This document shows, one piece after another, positions 48,206 through 59,455 of a stretch of DNA of 64,000 nucleotides. The stretch is from the NCBI GenBank assembly GCA_947561395.2, contig OX387188.1:7114150-7178149 (forward strand), read 5' to 3'. The first letter of the stretch is position 1; each line of letters begins with the position of its first letter. A model generated the notes under the pieces. The model ran no database searches. It worked only from the letters and a program-made list of their open reading frames with translations, and was not told the DNA's origin. The DNA comes from Buxus sempervirens (Eukaryota; Streptophyta; Magnoliopsida; Buxales; Buxaceae). Made by a program: the position numbers and the translations under genes.

Positions 48206-51045
48206 GTCGTGGCAACACACAAGGCCATGCAATTCCAACAATCAACAAATAACATTACATTACTAAGCTTAGACTTTGGATCCAGGACAAGCTAGACCAA
48301 AACAGTAAAACATCGTATAATCTCAATTTCACATTTAAAGTAAAAACCATTCATTCTACATCATGTATATCTCATCATAGTTCATCACCTGTCCCTCTGG
48401 ACCAAACAGTATCTCAATACTTTCAGTATTTCTCATTTCCACAAAACCATGCCATTTGAATACAAACACAGTTATTTATAACAAGACAATACATATCAGC
48501 ATTTCCCAAAACAAATGAAACCAGAAGTCAATCATTTCTCAATTAGAACAGTGTATAAGTTCGAGGAGAAAACTACTAAGAACTCCTAGAGTTTTGGTAT
48601 CCAGCACAATCATATATAAAATAACCCACACTCATCTTGGAAACTTTTAAGAATTTGCCACTAGAATTCTCCTAGGAATTAAATAAGAAATGCAGGTTCC
48701 TAGGTTACCAACAAGTGATTGGTGAAGTGATATAAACCCCAAGACATCAAAATCCCCCTTGGTTCAGTCGGAAATCAAATTTGGTAAGTTAAATTGGGTA
48801 TGCGCTCACTTCCTGAAGTGAGCGCCAATCGGCGGATAGAAAATAGGTGGAAAAGGACCATGTGCTCACTCGACGCTAAGTGAGCGCGAGCTGAACGGGA
48901 GAAAGGCGCGAGAAGAGCGCGGGCTAGGCGCGAGAAAAGCGCATCGGTTTCAAGTAGGTGCGAGCTGAGCGCCAGGTAGGCGCGAGCTCGGCGCCAGATC
49001 GAATTTCCTAGGTGCCTACTTCCCGAAGTGGGCGCAAGTGGGCGCCAAGTGGGCGGATACCCACTGCGAATTTCGAGTCTCTGTTATTTCGAGATCTCCA
49101 ACTCAGGCTGGTTTCTTTAGGTCTATTATTGCTCCATTACACTCCTAATGCTCCCAGAAGACTTCCCAACCCATTTTGGATTTAATCTAAACATCTTTAA
49201 TTTCACATTAATTTTCAATCTTTGTTCGTAACTCGCGGTATTCCAGAAAAACACAGAACTCATAATACGACCATGCATTTCAGAATACATTACGAATAAA
49301 CTAAAACCTCGGTTTTAAAACAGTGCTACTCACCAGTATGCGCTTAATCCCAGGACAACAGCTTCTTCCCCAACCGGCCGATCGCGATTTCCGGAAACGA
49401 CTGTAGCTGATATCCCCTGTTCGCGAGAATAAATAACCGACTGAAACTCTATCTCCGACTCGAACTATCCGATCGCAGCTACTTGCACCTTTTGTTCTTC
49501 TCAGCAAAACCCTAATCGCCACACCAGAGCCGCGAATCGCCAAGTCGCCCAACTTCTTCAGGAAACAAAAGTATTGCCAAAAGTATTCATACGAGTATTC
49601 TATAAACCCAAACCCTACTTTCCCTTTTTGTATATTTACCTTGCGATACATATGCTGCCCGATCAATCTTTAACTCCTTGATCCTATGCGCGCTCGCCCA
49701 CTGGAAACTCTACATGTTCCGCATTCACTTACGTTAATAAGCACACAACTATACTTTAATAATAATAATAATAATAATATAATTTTTCAGAAAAACGGCT
49801 ATATAACGCCTGTACATACGAGTATGGGCTAAGCCTTCAAACCACAAAAATCACCTGATAAACACAGTTTATATATCAAAAATAAATAAATAAATAATAA
49901 AACTCACCAAAAATCAGGGTCTTACAGTAAGGGAGTTTTAGTTTTTGGGTTTTGGCGGCTGAAGAGAGAAAAACGAACAAAAGAGAGAGAGAGATCGAGA
50001 GGAGAAGAAGAAGAAGGAGGGAGAGAACGTATCTCTGGTTTCTCATCATTCCTGGAGTGTCTCTTGCCTGTGAAGCGGAGAGGAAGTCGCTGGTTGGAAG
50101 AAGAAAGGATCTTGAGCAAACAGAGGTAGGTAGCACCATTTACTCGTTCATTTTGGTTTCCTGCGGTTTATTCGATTCGAGTTGCATGATCTTTTATGTT
50201 GTAAATATACGAATATTGTCTGATATTAATTTTATATGAATGTTAGAAGCGATTAGAACACAAAAATATGATTTTTAGAAACTCCGTTCGTCGTTTTGGT
50301 TAAAGCGCCGACCGTGCCTGCACTTGGCGCTCCTCAGCGCTATTCGGCGCTAGTTGAAATATTTAGAGCGCCCATGATCGCCAACTAACAGTCGCTCGGC
50401 GCTCGCTTTATTTAAAACGAAACGCGTAATCGCCGATGAGCGCCGCCCTACTCAGCGATCGTAGGCGATCAATCTAAAACACAAAATTAACGCTTGTAAT
50501 GATTACAAGCCTAAACTCCAAATATTTCTATATACTCTAATGAATTAAAACCCAAACTTAAATATTTCCATCTTAATTTATTGAATTAAACTAAACCCTA
50601 AATACTTTCATATGCCTTTTTGACCCTCACCAAACTTTAAATAACTTGAAAAACTTAACCTAAACCTAATTAGATTGTATACGTAATCTACTCTTCTACT
50701 AAATCTAAAGTGTAATAACTTTTGATAAATTAACCAAATCTTAATTAAGTCTTAATGCTTTGAAACGACCCAAATATATATTATTAAACAATTAAAATTT
50801 TATATTAATGTAATTTATACATTATTATAACCGCACTCTAGCGTACATGATATGCGTCCAATTTCTGGTGTAATTAAATGTTTGTTTAACACTAAATCAG
50901 GATGTCACGCTAAACTTATTTAAATGTACTGAACAAAATATTATAATTAATAACTGAGAAACTGTTTAGAACCAGACTTTGAATTATCAACTAAACATGA
51001 ACCTAATATGCTATAAATAATAATGGAATTGAGAATTATTTGTGC

Positions 51046-51420
51046 ATTGGCTTGGTGGCCAGTTTTATTGATAACCTGCTTGGTGGCAGAGATGTATTGT
51101 ATATTACTTGCTTGGTGGCAGAGATTATAACCTGCTTGGTGGCAGAGATAACCCGCTTGGTGGCGGAGACCCTAACCCGCTTGGTGGCAGAGACCCTAAC
51201 CTGCTTGGTGGCAGAGATTACCCGCTTGGTGGCGGAGACCCTAACCCGTTTGGTGACGGAGACCCAACCTGCTTGGTGGCAGAGATAACTCGTTTGGTGA
51301 CGGAGACCCAACCTGCTTGGTGGCAGAGATAACCCGTTAGGTGGCGGAGACCTTAACCCGCTTGGTGGCGGAGACCCAACCCGCTTTGTGGCGGAGATAC
51401 CCGCTTGGTGGCGGAGACAT
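51046..51420 (+). repeat. CTTGGTGGCAGAGA tandem array, about 16 units
   Basis: About sixteen units of CTTGGTGGC(A/G)GAGA plus a variable TAACCCG/CCTAACCCG spacer, period about 20-24 bp. A looser TCCTGCGGGAGAGA series follows to about 51,740. The array lies within the putative LTR intron. Confidence 0.85.
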
Positions 51421-52161
51421 TACTTCCTGCGGGAGAGATTTATTACCTCATGTGGGGCAGATGTTTTTCTGATGGATTGCATCCTACAGGAGAGATACCT
51501 CATGTGGAGGAGATGTGATTATGCGTGATTGCATCCCACATGGAGGATGGGTGTGTGAGTTACCACTGAAAGGTGAGGAAGTTATCTCCTACAGTAGAGG
51601 TAGATGCTAAGTGTTCACATCCTGCGGTAGAGTTATGCTGTCTCCTGCAGGGGGTACTTGTAGTCTTAGAGATGTGCATTCTCCTGCGGAGCTTGTGTGG
51701 ATACTACGTGTTTGCGTTCTATGGTAGAGATAGGCTACTACCTGAAGGTTGGCTTTTATTACTGATATGGATTACTGATATGGATTCTCAGGTTGATGGA
51801 TTTTTTATTTAAAAAGGAAATATTGAAATGTCATAACTGAATAGAATTGCTATGAGTTAATGAGAACTGTTAAAATGGAATATTATGGAATCATGAATAA
51901 AATGTGGAACTGCTCTTAAGAAGACACTAAAAAAAATAAACCAGGAACCATGGGAATGTGAAATATAATACATTGTCCTTTAAATTGAACGGAAATGCAC
52001 AGGATTAACTTCTTTTATTTCGGGCACTGAGTAAATGTTTGTTTTATATTGAGATTATTCGTTTATCTTATTGACCGTAATTAGTCGTCTATTTTACCGA
52101 GCATGAAACCACTGTTATTTTCTATATGTATAAATTGTTTCCTCATGCATGTGTTACCTAT

Positions 52162-52179
52162 TGAGATATTCGTATCTCA
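52162..52179 (+). promoter_or_regulatory. LTR hairpin TGAGATA-TTCG-TATCTCA
   Basis: Perfect 7-bp stem closed by a TTCG loop. It is followed 26 nt downstream by a polypyrimidine tract and the CAG acceptor ending 52,205. Confidence 0.7.
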
Positions 52180-52940
52180 CCCCTACTTTATATTCTATTT
52201 TTCAGGTCATCTTGGAGAGGACGCCACGGGTTAGACAGATAATGGGTTGAAGCCTAGAAATTCCATATGAAAAGAGTAGGATGATTTTATATAGTTGTAT
52301 TTATTTTATTGGAATCATAATAGATGATTTGGTAGGATATTAAGAGTTAGTTAATTTGTAGTTGCCTTCATTTGAGTAATTGATGTAATAGGGAGATTCA
52401 GTTTATAATAAATGATTTAAGCTTCCTAGCACTCTGATAAATCTTAGTTCTTTATTTCCTTATATTTGAACTGATTGTAATGTACCACAAGTTAATGCCT
52501 TGATCCAAGTCAAAATGAGAAAAAAAAATGACCCGGATTCGGGGCGTTACACTGCGGCTTTCTCTCATTTTATCGTGTACTTGGACTATGACTGGATAGT
52601 ACATGCCAACCCTTCGTTGTACTGGTTGGGTTCTCCCATAATAAGAGGATGATCGTGTATTTGGCTTCACACATAAGCCAGGAGGTGGCATAGTAGACAT
52701 TGATATTATCCTAGCTAAAGGCAGTCTTATTTCATGAGTCCTATTGTGACTTATTGATTTCTGATTCGAAACTACAGATTTGATTGACATGCTGGATTAC
52801 TCGGGTTTATCTCATATTGATTGATGGATTGTTATTGGATTATTTGGATCATCCGTGTTATCATCACTGTTATATGTTTTATAACTGATTCATGTTTTAA
52901 AGCTAAATGAAATGTATTTGAGCATTCATGTGCTACTTGT

Positions 52941-52958
52941 TGGGATATTCATATCTCA
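52941..52958 (+). promoter_or_regulatory. LTR hairpin TGGGATA-TTCA-TATCTCA
   Basis: Same position as the hairpins in the other LTRs. One G-T wobble keeps the 7-bp stem. The acceptor CAG ends 22 nt downstream at 52,980 after a long T-run. Confidence 0.65.
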
Positions 52959-53433
52959 TTCGATTTTTTTTTGTTTTCAGATCTTGGAGAGGACGATACT
53001 GAAGGGTAGATGCTTGGATCATGTGAGTCAGATTTGAGTTATAGTATTTTATAATCGAGTTTGGGAATATAGTTGACTTTGATTATTTGTTTTATTGTTT
53101 ATTCATGTTTTCCTTCACTCTGATATATAGATCCTGTAGATTAGTTAACTCTTCGAAGATGAGTTACAGTTTTACTACATAACTTGGATCCGGGGTTTTA
53201 CAATGGCACTCCATCATGCTCCATGCATTCAACCAATAGAATTAAGGATAAGTACTAAATCTAAGTCACATTATAACTCAAGATCTAGCCGTTGGATCAA
53301 CTTCAAATTCTGGTTCCACACACCCTCCACATGATCACCTAATTAAATTAAATCTTTGATTAGCAAACTAATATCCATAAATCACAGATTTAAATTAATT
53401 AGTTAATTATTTTGAAAAATTCAGGGTGTTACA

Positions 53434-53590
53434 TCCTACCCTCTTACAAAATAAATTTCGTCCTCGAAATTTACTTTGTAATTTTGGAAATAATTCTAGC
53501 TACTTCTTCTTCATCTCAGATTCATTTTCCCAAGTTGCCTCTTCAGCAGAATGATGTTGCCACAACCAAAGGAATCACCTTAGTGTGTTT
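53434..53590 (-). mobile_element. Chromodomain end of a chromovirus, fossil
   Basis: Minus-strand internal sequence abutting the LTR that starts at 53,433. An EATWE motif run (AEEATWENESEMK) is the hallmark of the chromodomain at the end of the chromovirus integrase. It is followed by the AATTTCGAGGACGAAATTT stretch and a purine-rich tract that precede the 3' LTR in Tekay-type elements. Only this end remains, and it is broken. Confidence 0.65.
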
Positions 53591-53599
53591 TTTTTTCCA

Positions 53600-55260
53600 G
53601 TTTGTCTGATGGCCATCGGCAAAGATCAGACTTGTCTTTGAATTTTTTCCAATTCATCATTTTGGGCTATTTCACAGCCAATTGATCTCAAAATTTTTGA
53701 AACTTGGTTTAAGCACATGGGATTGAAATCATTTTTTGCCCTAAGGCAAGATTGATGAACGCTCAGAAGCGATTCAGATTTTTGAATTTTTTTTCTTCTT
53801 TTAGGAATGAGTTGATCAAGCATGTTTATGCAGATGATCTGTAAGTGTGTGCACTTGATGCATGAAAAATGCGTACACAAAATTAAAGCAAAGATTAAAT
53901 GATATTACCCATCTGCACAATTAAAAAGTGTGTGCATAATTCTAAAAAGGTTGGTGCCCTTTTGAGGCACGACTCCTGGACATACTTGTGTATGGAAGCA
54001 CATCTGAGTCTAAATCAGCCTTCTTTCATTTTTTCTTTCATCTGCCTTTGCTTTCAGGTGTCAGACCAAAAGAATTGACAATTTGCCAGCAAGGGCGAAA
54101 ATTACATGATATTCAAAATCTGAAAAATTTCATCCTAAGGGCTTTTGGGAACCCAAAAGAAGGGTACAAATTTGCTTCAAGGCAGGTAGGCTGGATTCCT
54201 AGATCTAGGGTCTTATGCCCCTGTTCTGATCTGGCCTATTTCTGCCTGATTTTCTAATCTGGCTGGCTTTCATTTGCTCAAAAGGCCGACCTGGATTCAA
54301 AGTGCTCCCGACGGACTCAATGGGTCAAGGCCTACGGCTTACGGGACTCAATGCTTGGATCTGGGGTGGCTCCCTTGATCAGAATTTAGTTGGCTTCCTA
54401 AATTAGGGCTAAGGCAGCCCATGATCTAGGGTTTACTCAATTTGATGTAAAAGAATGGGGGTACTTGCCCTTGATGGACTCTTGGATTTTAAATTGCTTT
54501 TATTTTCCAATATTCACATTCATATCCATATCCATACTGTATTCACAAAGCTGCGGTTTATCAGAAACAATAGGTGGGGAAAGGGTACCCAACCCGAGAC
54601 ATTTGCCTACAAGGGTCTGGGCCAAGTACTAGACCCTCGCCTACCACAGCATGAAGCCAGTGGCGCTAAGGAATCCAGAAACCTGGGGAGATGGGTTTAC
54701 CCTACTTTCCCAAGCAAGCCACGGGAGTGTTGGTCTAATACCATCCCAAAAGTAAGTTTATCGAAATAGAAGGGTGGCTTCTAAGGAGGTCTAAGTTTTG
54801 GTAAGTAGGAGCAGCATTTCATTTCATCATAGCATTCAAATCGGATCATCCACGCAGACTTCCTCGTGCGTGTCACCCCACACAGTTTAATACAGAAAAG
54901 GAAATCATCCACGGTGTGGTGGAGTGCTTATGTGTGCAGTTGGGCAAAGTGCTGTGTCTATTTGGGTGAGTTTTGGACATTTGATTGTTAAAAGGGTTCC
55001 TTGTTATCTCTTTATAGTGAAATGCAGAATTGGCACGCAATACGATGTCCGGGAGAGTCCCCAGGTAAGTGGAGGGTCACGGGGAACCACTTAAATTCCA
55101 CTTTCCTTAGGCAATTATCTCGTCCTTTTGATAGGACTCCCCAGATCATGCAATTACGCGTATTCCGCATCTCACTAAGGTAAGATAATAGGTAATACCT
55201 AAACCGATCTATATCCATCTAAGTTGACTCTTTGAACCAGGGTCCAATTGGGTTGAGGGG
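53600..55260 (-). mobile_element. 5' internal leader of a Tat-type element, fossil
   Basis: Sequence downstream (on the minus strand) of the Tat-type primer site at 55,261-55,278. No gag or pol domain is recognisable; the short frames look random. The left border with the chromodomain remnant is not sharp and lies near 53,590. Confidence 0.4.
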
Positions 55261-55278
55261 TCTCCAGCGGAGTCGCCA
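55261..55278 (-). promoter_or_regulatory. Tat-type primer binding site
   Basis: On the minus strand TGGCGACTCCGCTGGAGA, three bases after the LTR end (55,282). The TGG start and match to the Tat/Ogre-type primer sequence I recall (TGGCGACTC...) support reverse-transcription priming by a tRNA. The exact tRNA is not proven here. Confidence 0.7.
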
Positions 55279-56093
55279 AGCTGTGCGCACCCGATTTCGG
55301 CCGCATGCGAGGTGCACGAAGAAGTGATGCTCGCCTTGGGACTATTTGGAGTCGCCACTGCCTGAGAGGTGCAGGCAGACACAAAGGGGCACCTATTCGG
55401 GCCTAATTATTCTGGTCTACGGCTTTTTAGAGATCTGAGCAAGTTCTCGGTTACGTCTAGAGAAGTCTGAAGACACCCTAGCCCGCCCCATCGATTGACG
55501 GGTTCCATGGGTCTCCTTGGTTCGAGTTAACTTAGTTCTCACCCAACTCCTAAGCTAGCATGCACATTTATTTGGTCTGGTGGGGACCATTGAGGGTGTA
55601 AGTCCCCTTTTTATTTGATTTTATCTTTTTATCTGTTAATGAAGTGGGTTTGGTATGGGCCCTGTTGGAAGGCCCAGTGGAATCCATGTTGGGCTTAAGT
55701 CAAGCCCAAGGCCCAATTTGGGTTATTGGGTAACCCTTATTGGATTTTGGCTATTTGGTTTAAAGGTTCAATTATACTCACACAATTTAGTGGGTTTAAG
55801 TTTTTAAGGCTTATCGGGCTTGGATTGGGCCCAAGAACAATTAACCAAGTGGCCTTTTGCCCATTTATTGAAATGGGCCTTGATTGGGCCAGACGGGATG
55901 TGGGCCCCATTGGAGGGCCCACGAAGCCTTGGTGGGGCCACTTAGGTGCACAGTCTCAAAATGGGCTTGGAAAAGTCCAAAAAGCCCAATGGGTCAAGTC
56001 TTATAAAAATGGGTCGGATTGGGTCCAATCGGGTTTAAAAAAATGATTTTTAAGTTATTATTTAATTTGCTCGTATTTATTATGCGGACTGGG

Positions 56094-56120
56094 CTGAACC
56101 GTAAATGTAATACGGTTCAG
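56094..56120. repeat. Perfect 10-bp hairpin in Tat-type LTR
   Basis: CTGAACCGTA, 7-nt loop, TACGGTTCAG. It belongs to a series of CGTATTTGAAT-like inverted units in this LTR. Confidence 0.7.
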
Positions 56121-57009
56121 GCCTGCCCACATATTAAATACGGGCAAGCCTGAACCATACTTCAAATACGATTTTCGCCTGAATTTCCAGAAAACGCCGC
56201 GATAGCCTCAGAATCCGAGTCGCCGACTCCTTTTTACCTTCCACCGATTTCAGTTGGTGATTTCACCAGCTTCCACGGTGATGGAATCGCCTTTCTCTTA
56301 GTTAGAAAGTCTTCCTTTTGTGTATCTCGCCAAAAGGAAAGATCTTATCATATGCCTAGACAGCCCAAAAACCTGCATGAATGGGAAATCGAGAAGGGAG
56401 AGAGGGGAAGGATTACGAGGTACATTAAGAACCAAAGAGGACAGGACCCCTCTTTACAAATATAAACAAATTAACATAAGAAAAGTTAGTTCAAAACAGT
56501 TTATTGGAACTCTCTCTTCCTTTGTTGTTTCGCGTGGGGGAACTCCCCTCCCGGGGAGTCCCGTTTATATGCACCAAGTAAACAGATTAGATAAAAAGAG
56601 TAAAATAAATAACAGCTTTAAAATGTCAAAATGATTACTTATTCAGGGAACTTTGAGGGCAATGTAATACAAAGCTAATTAAAAGCTTACCGTGCTATTA
56701 TTATCTTGTTCTGAGGTGTTGAGATTCTCCGGATGATTTTGGCAGCGCTTCCGCGCTTCCGTTGATTCCCCAAAATGGGCTTGAAAAGGACCTCCCCTCT
56801 TTGGGTTGAAAGGGATTGAAGGTGAGGAGGGAAGGTGTAGTCTAGGGGTATTTTGGGAATATTTTTGGGCTAGTGGGGTTTTGGCAAAGCTTGGGTAGGG
56901 GTTGGTCATGGAAAAGGCAGAGAAAGAGAGGGGAGAGGCTAAGGGGGACCAGCTTACACAAATGGGGGGGGGGGGGGGGGGGGGGCTTGCCCCCTATTTA
57001 TAGGCTTTT

Positions 57010-57245
57010 TTTCGTCCCTGTATTTGAAGTGCGGGCATGCCTTGCCTGTACTTCAAATGCGGGAATTCGTTGCCTGTACTTCAAATGCGGGCGAAATAAA
57101 CACGTTTTAAAATCTCGTGAATCCGCCAGCTGTCGCCGTACGGGACGTGTGTCCTGCTTCTAAAAGGCTTGCCCGTATTTGAATTACGAGCAAGCCGTAT
57201 TTGAATTACGGGCATGCCTCGCTTGCACTTCAAATACGGGTGCAC
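57010..57245 (-). repeat. CCCGTATTTGAA-type repeat array (LTR U3)
   Basis: At least six copies of CTTCAAATGCGGG/CGTATTTGAATTACGGG-like sequence, some of them self-complementary. They lie upstream of the minus-strand TATA box, like the TATCCGAC arrays in the other Tat-type LTRs. Confidence 0.65.
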
Positions 57246-57819
57246 ACGTTTTTTAAATGCTGGATTTGAAACACTTTATTAAATTTGATTTTTAATAAAG
57301 ATTTTATCCGATTTTTTGATTATTATATTATGAAAACGAGATTTTTTATTAAAATATTATTAAAAATAAATATATTTCTATTAAATGATTATTTTATTTA
57401 TTTTATTCATTTATTCTGCTTTTTTGCTGCTGTTTTGCCATATGGACAGCTTTCCTTGAAACTTCAACTGCCCATAACTTTTTCGTCCGATGTCCGATTT
57501 CAGTAAATTTGGTATCGTTGGAATCAGCTCGGAACGCTCTATCAACTGGGATCAAATTGGGTAGTTGAATTGGGGTCAAGCAAAAAGTCAACTTTTGCTC
57601 CCCCAAAAGTTGACCGACTCATAACTTCCTCATCCGGACTCTGATTCTAGCAAACTCAATTGCATTGGAACCATGTCGAAATGCTCTTTTAAATGAGAGG
57701 AAGTTTGATGGCCAATTATCTTTGGATTAAAAAGTCAATTTTCAGGCCCCTCAGGATTTGACTTTTTAATTAATTTTTATTTTCTGCAATTTTCGGGGTG
57801 CAAAAATCAGGTTCTAACA

Positions 57820-58757
57820 GTTGGAATGACTTGTGATGAGTGTATTGGGATATACATGATGGTGATCAGTGTTGGTTTATTATTTTGCAAGTGTTGGGTT
57901 TTATGAAATTGTTATTTTGGTTTTGGTTTTGCTTCCCTTGGATCCATATTTAAGCTTAGTAATGTGATGGTATTGTTTGTTGGTGTAATTGCATGGCCTT
58001 GTGTGTTGCCACGATCGGTGTAGAGCAGCCAGAAACCTTGAGTAGGCTTGGTTGTCAATGCCAAAACCTAGGGAGTAGGCCGGCATTGGATGACGAAACC
58101 CTGAGTAGGCTGTCATTTCAGAGTTCCGAAATCCTGAGTAGGTCGGAACTGTGTACATGGAGGTGTGGAGGTCTACTTGGCATGTTAATTAACCAATTTA
58201 AACAATAGGCATGACATTGACCATTCAATGTGTTATCGGTATTGTTATTAAGTTGAATTGGAAATATTATTGTTTTTAGATTTTAAATTTCAGAATTGTC
58301 TTGGTTGGTTTAATCGTGCTGGCTATTTATCGATGTATATTTATAACTGGTGTAAACTATTTCTGCATGCATATGTTACTCCTTGAGATATTCGTATCTC
58401 ACCCGTTGTTTTTGTTTTGTTTTCAGATACTCGTGGTGAGGCGACTACTGGGGTAGATCCAACAGATACTTATAGAGAGGAGGATTATTATTACATTCCC
58501 TAGACTAGTAGGTTTTTATTTTTAGACTGGAACTTGACTCTCTTTTGATTTGGAATTGTAATAAGGTAGTTTGATGTTGAATCGTTTGAATTTTAATTAA
58601 AGATTATTATTGGACTTCTCAGTAAAATTTTGGATGTGCACTCTGATATGGTAATTTGGTGATTGTCCAGTGATCACATTTATTTTTGGGATCCTTACCT
58701 AACACTATGTGAGACTTGTTATATCTTTAATGAACAACACGGATCCGGGGTGTTACA
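57820..58757 (+). mobile_element. 3' part of a chromovirus-type LTR, fossil
   Basis: Plus-strand LTR end (...GGATCCGGGGTGTTACA at 58,757), same family as the solo LTR at 47,467-49,926. It includes the CCTGAGTAGGC repeats (58,030-58,150), the hairpin TGAGATA-TTCG-TATCTCA (58,384-58,401) and the acceptor (CAG ending 58,426). Its start is not seen; the Tat-type LTR borders it on the left. A primer site follows it. Confidence 0.75.
58384..58401 (+). promoter_or_regulatory. LTR hairpin TGAGATA-TTCG-TATCTCA
   Basis: Same hairpin as in the other chromovirus-type LTRs. The T-rich acceptor (GTTTTGTTTTCAG) ends 25 nt downstream at 58,426. Confidence 0.7.
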
Positions 58758-58761
58758 GAGA

Positions 58762-58773
58762 TGGTATTAGAGC
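58762..58773 (+). promoter_or_regulatory. Primer binding site, initiator-Met tRNA
   Basis: TGGTATTAGAGC, one mismatch from the plant consensus TGGTATCAGAGC, four bases after the LTR end. It fixes the orientation of this LTR as plus strand with internal DNA to the right. Confidence 0.75.
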
Positions 58774-58924
58774 ACGTCAGAGTATAAAAGGAAACATGAC
58801 ATAGGAATAGGAAATTTGATAGGCAAATATGCAAGGAGTTTCGGGCTCAAATTTTGGTTATAGTCTATTGAAGGGTAAACACATCTCCTAGAATTTTATG
58901 GGCTTCTGAATTACTCATCTGGGT

Positions 58925-59440
58925 ATCAAACCCAAAACAGGGTTTTTGATAAAAATCGGGAAAACTGGAAATTTAGACATGAATTGAAAAGTTGACTTTT
59001 TATTGACTGGGAATTGGACCTTGGAAGTATTTTTATTGGTTCCAAATGAGGGGTAAAACCTTATTTACATGTAAAGAATTAAGTAAATGGAGCAATAAAT
59101 ACACATGACATTTACTTAAATGTCTTTCATGTAATAAGGGTGCTGCTTTCAACAATTAAAACTCATTTGATCCATCTACACCTAGGTTTATACAAATACA
59201 TAAACTAATAAGCATCTTGAAATTTCAATAACCCTAAGTTAGTTCCCATAGGTTAGCTTTTATGAGGTAAAACCATCAAATTTTGGATATATACAAATTG
59301 CCGCACTTAATACGAAAATTGGGTGGGTGCGCTGACCTCGGGACAGTTGGTGCGAGGTAGGCGCCAGGTCGGCGCATCCAATTGTTCCTATCCACTGAGC
59401 TCAAGCCCCTTGGCGCCAGGTCGGCGCCAGGTATTGGTAG
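58925..59440 (+). mobile_element. Tat-type LTR fragment, fossil
   Basis: Related to 38,560-38,710 and 41,165-41,260 of the CACTT-flanked LTR: GAAAAGTTGACTTTTTATT, then GGTTCCAAATGAGGGG, then the decayed palindrome (59,060-59,138). A GGCGCCAGGTCGGCGC patch lies at 59,330-59,430. Borders are not defined. Confidence 0.5.
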
Positions 59441-59455
59441 CTAAATGCCTTATTA

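Larger units (their letters stand above)
47467..49926 (-). mobile_element. Solo LTR (chromovirus type), TSD GTAAG
   Basis: On the minus strand it starts TGTAAGACCCTGATTTTTGG at 49,926 and ends GGATCCGGGGCGTTACA at 47,467 (2,460 bp). It is flanked by GTAAG at 47,462-47,466 and 49,927-49,931. Layout on the minus strand: donor-like GTGAGTAGCAC (49,333), GCGC patch (49,060-48,790), GGCCTACTCAGGGTTTC array (48,205-48,055), hairpin (47,836-47,819), acceptor (ending 47,793). The LTR piece ending 58,757 is the same family. Confidence 0.9.
46816..52551 (+). mobile_element. Solo LTR (chromovirus type), TSD CTGCG
   Basis: Starts TGTAAAACCCCGAATTTTC and ends ATTCGGGGCGTTACA. It is flanked by CTGCG at 46,811-46,815 and 52,552-52,556. 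Its own length is about 3.27 kb without the nested solo LTR. Layout: donor-like CAGAG|GTAGGTAGCACC (50,126), GCGC patch (50,300-50,465), CTTGGTGGCAGAGA array (51,046-51,420), hairpin (52,162-52,179), acceptor (CAG ending 52,205). Confidence 0.85.
36835..53202 (+). mobile_element. Solo LTR (chromovirus type), TSD ATGGC, hosts five others
   Basis: Starts TGTAAAATCCCGAAATTTT and ends CCGGGGTTTTACA. It is flanked by ATGGC at 36,830-36,834 and 53,203-53,207. The flanks belong to the outer minus-strand LTR. Removing the nested elements leaves about 2.8 kb. It shows a TATA box (TATAAATG, 37,131), a donor-like GTAAGTAGCAC (37,550), a GCGC patch (37,835-38,035), GTGTACTTGG repeats (46,480-46,800; 52,570-52,660), a hairpin (52,941-52,958) and an acceptor (CAG ending 52,980). 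It has no coding capacity. It formed as a solo LTR before its insertions arrived. Confidence 0.85.
34360..53433 (-). mobile_element. Fossil chromovirus-type 3' LTR, outermost of the nest
   Basis: On the minus strand it starts TGTAACACCCTGAATTTT at 53,433 and ends ...CGGGGCACTACA at 34,360. Just outside its start, on the internal side, is a purine-rich tract (AGAGGGTAGGA), and beyond that chromodomain-like sequence, so this is the 3' LTR of a minus-strand Ty3/gypsy chromovirus (Tekay/Del-like). Without the nested solo LTR (36,835-53,202 plus one target repeat) its own length is about 2.7 kb. It contains a GCGC patch (35,990-36,140) and a CCCTCATGG array (35,150-35,640). It is the oldest layer of the nest. 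Confidence 0.7.
55282..57819 (-). mobile_element. 5' LTR of a Tat-type element, fossil
   Basis: On the minus strand it starts TGTTAGAACCTGATTTTTGC at 57,819 and ends AAATCGGGTGCGCACA at 55,282 (2,538 bp), directly before the primer site. It is a relative of the solo LTR at 43,109-46,255. Minus-strand TATA box TATAAATA (57,002-56,995), with a run of 22 C (56,985-56,964) just downstream. Hairpin/tandem units built on CCCGTATTTGAATTACGGG lie at 57,010-57,245, and a 10-bp hairpin lies at 56,094-56,120. The right flank GTTGG is the target; the partner LTR is not in the window. Confidence 0.75.

Noticed and set aside
49970-50020. GAGA-rich tract as a promoter element
   Set aside because: It is a simple GA-rich stretch within an LTR leader. 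No TATA box or start site can be tied to it.
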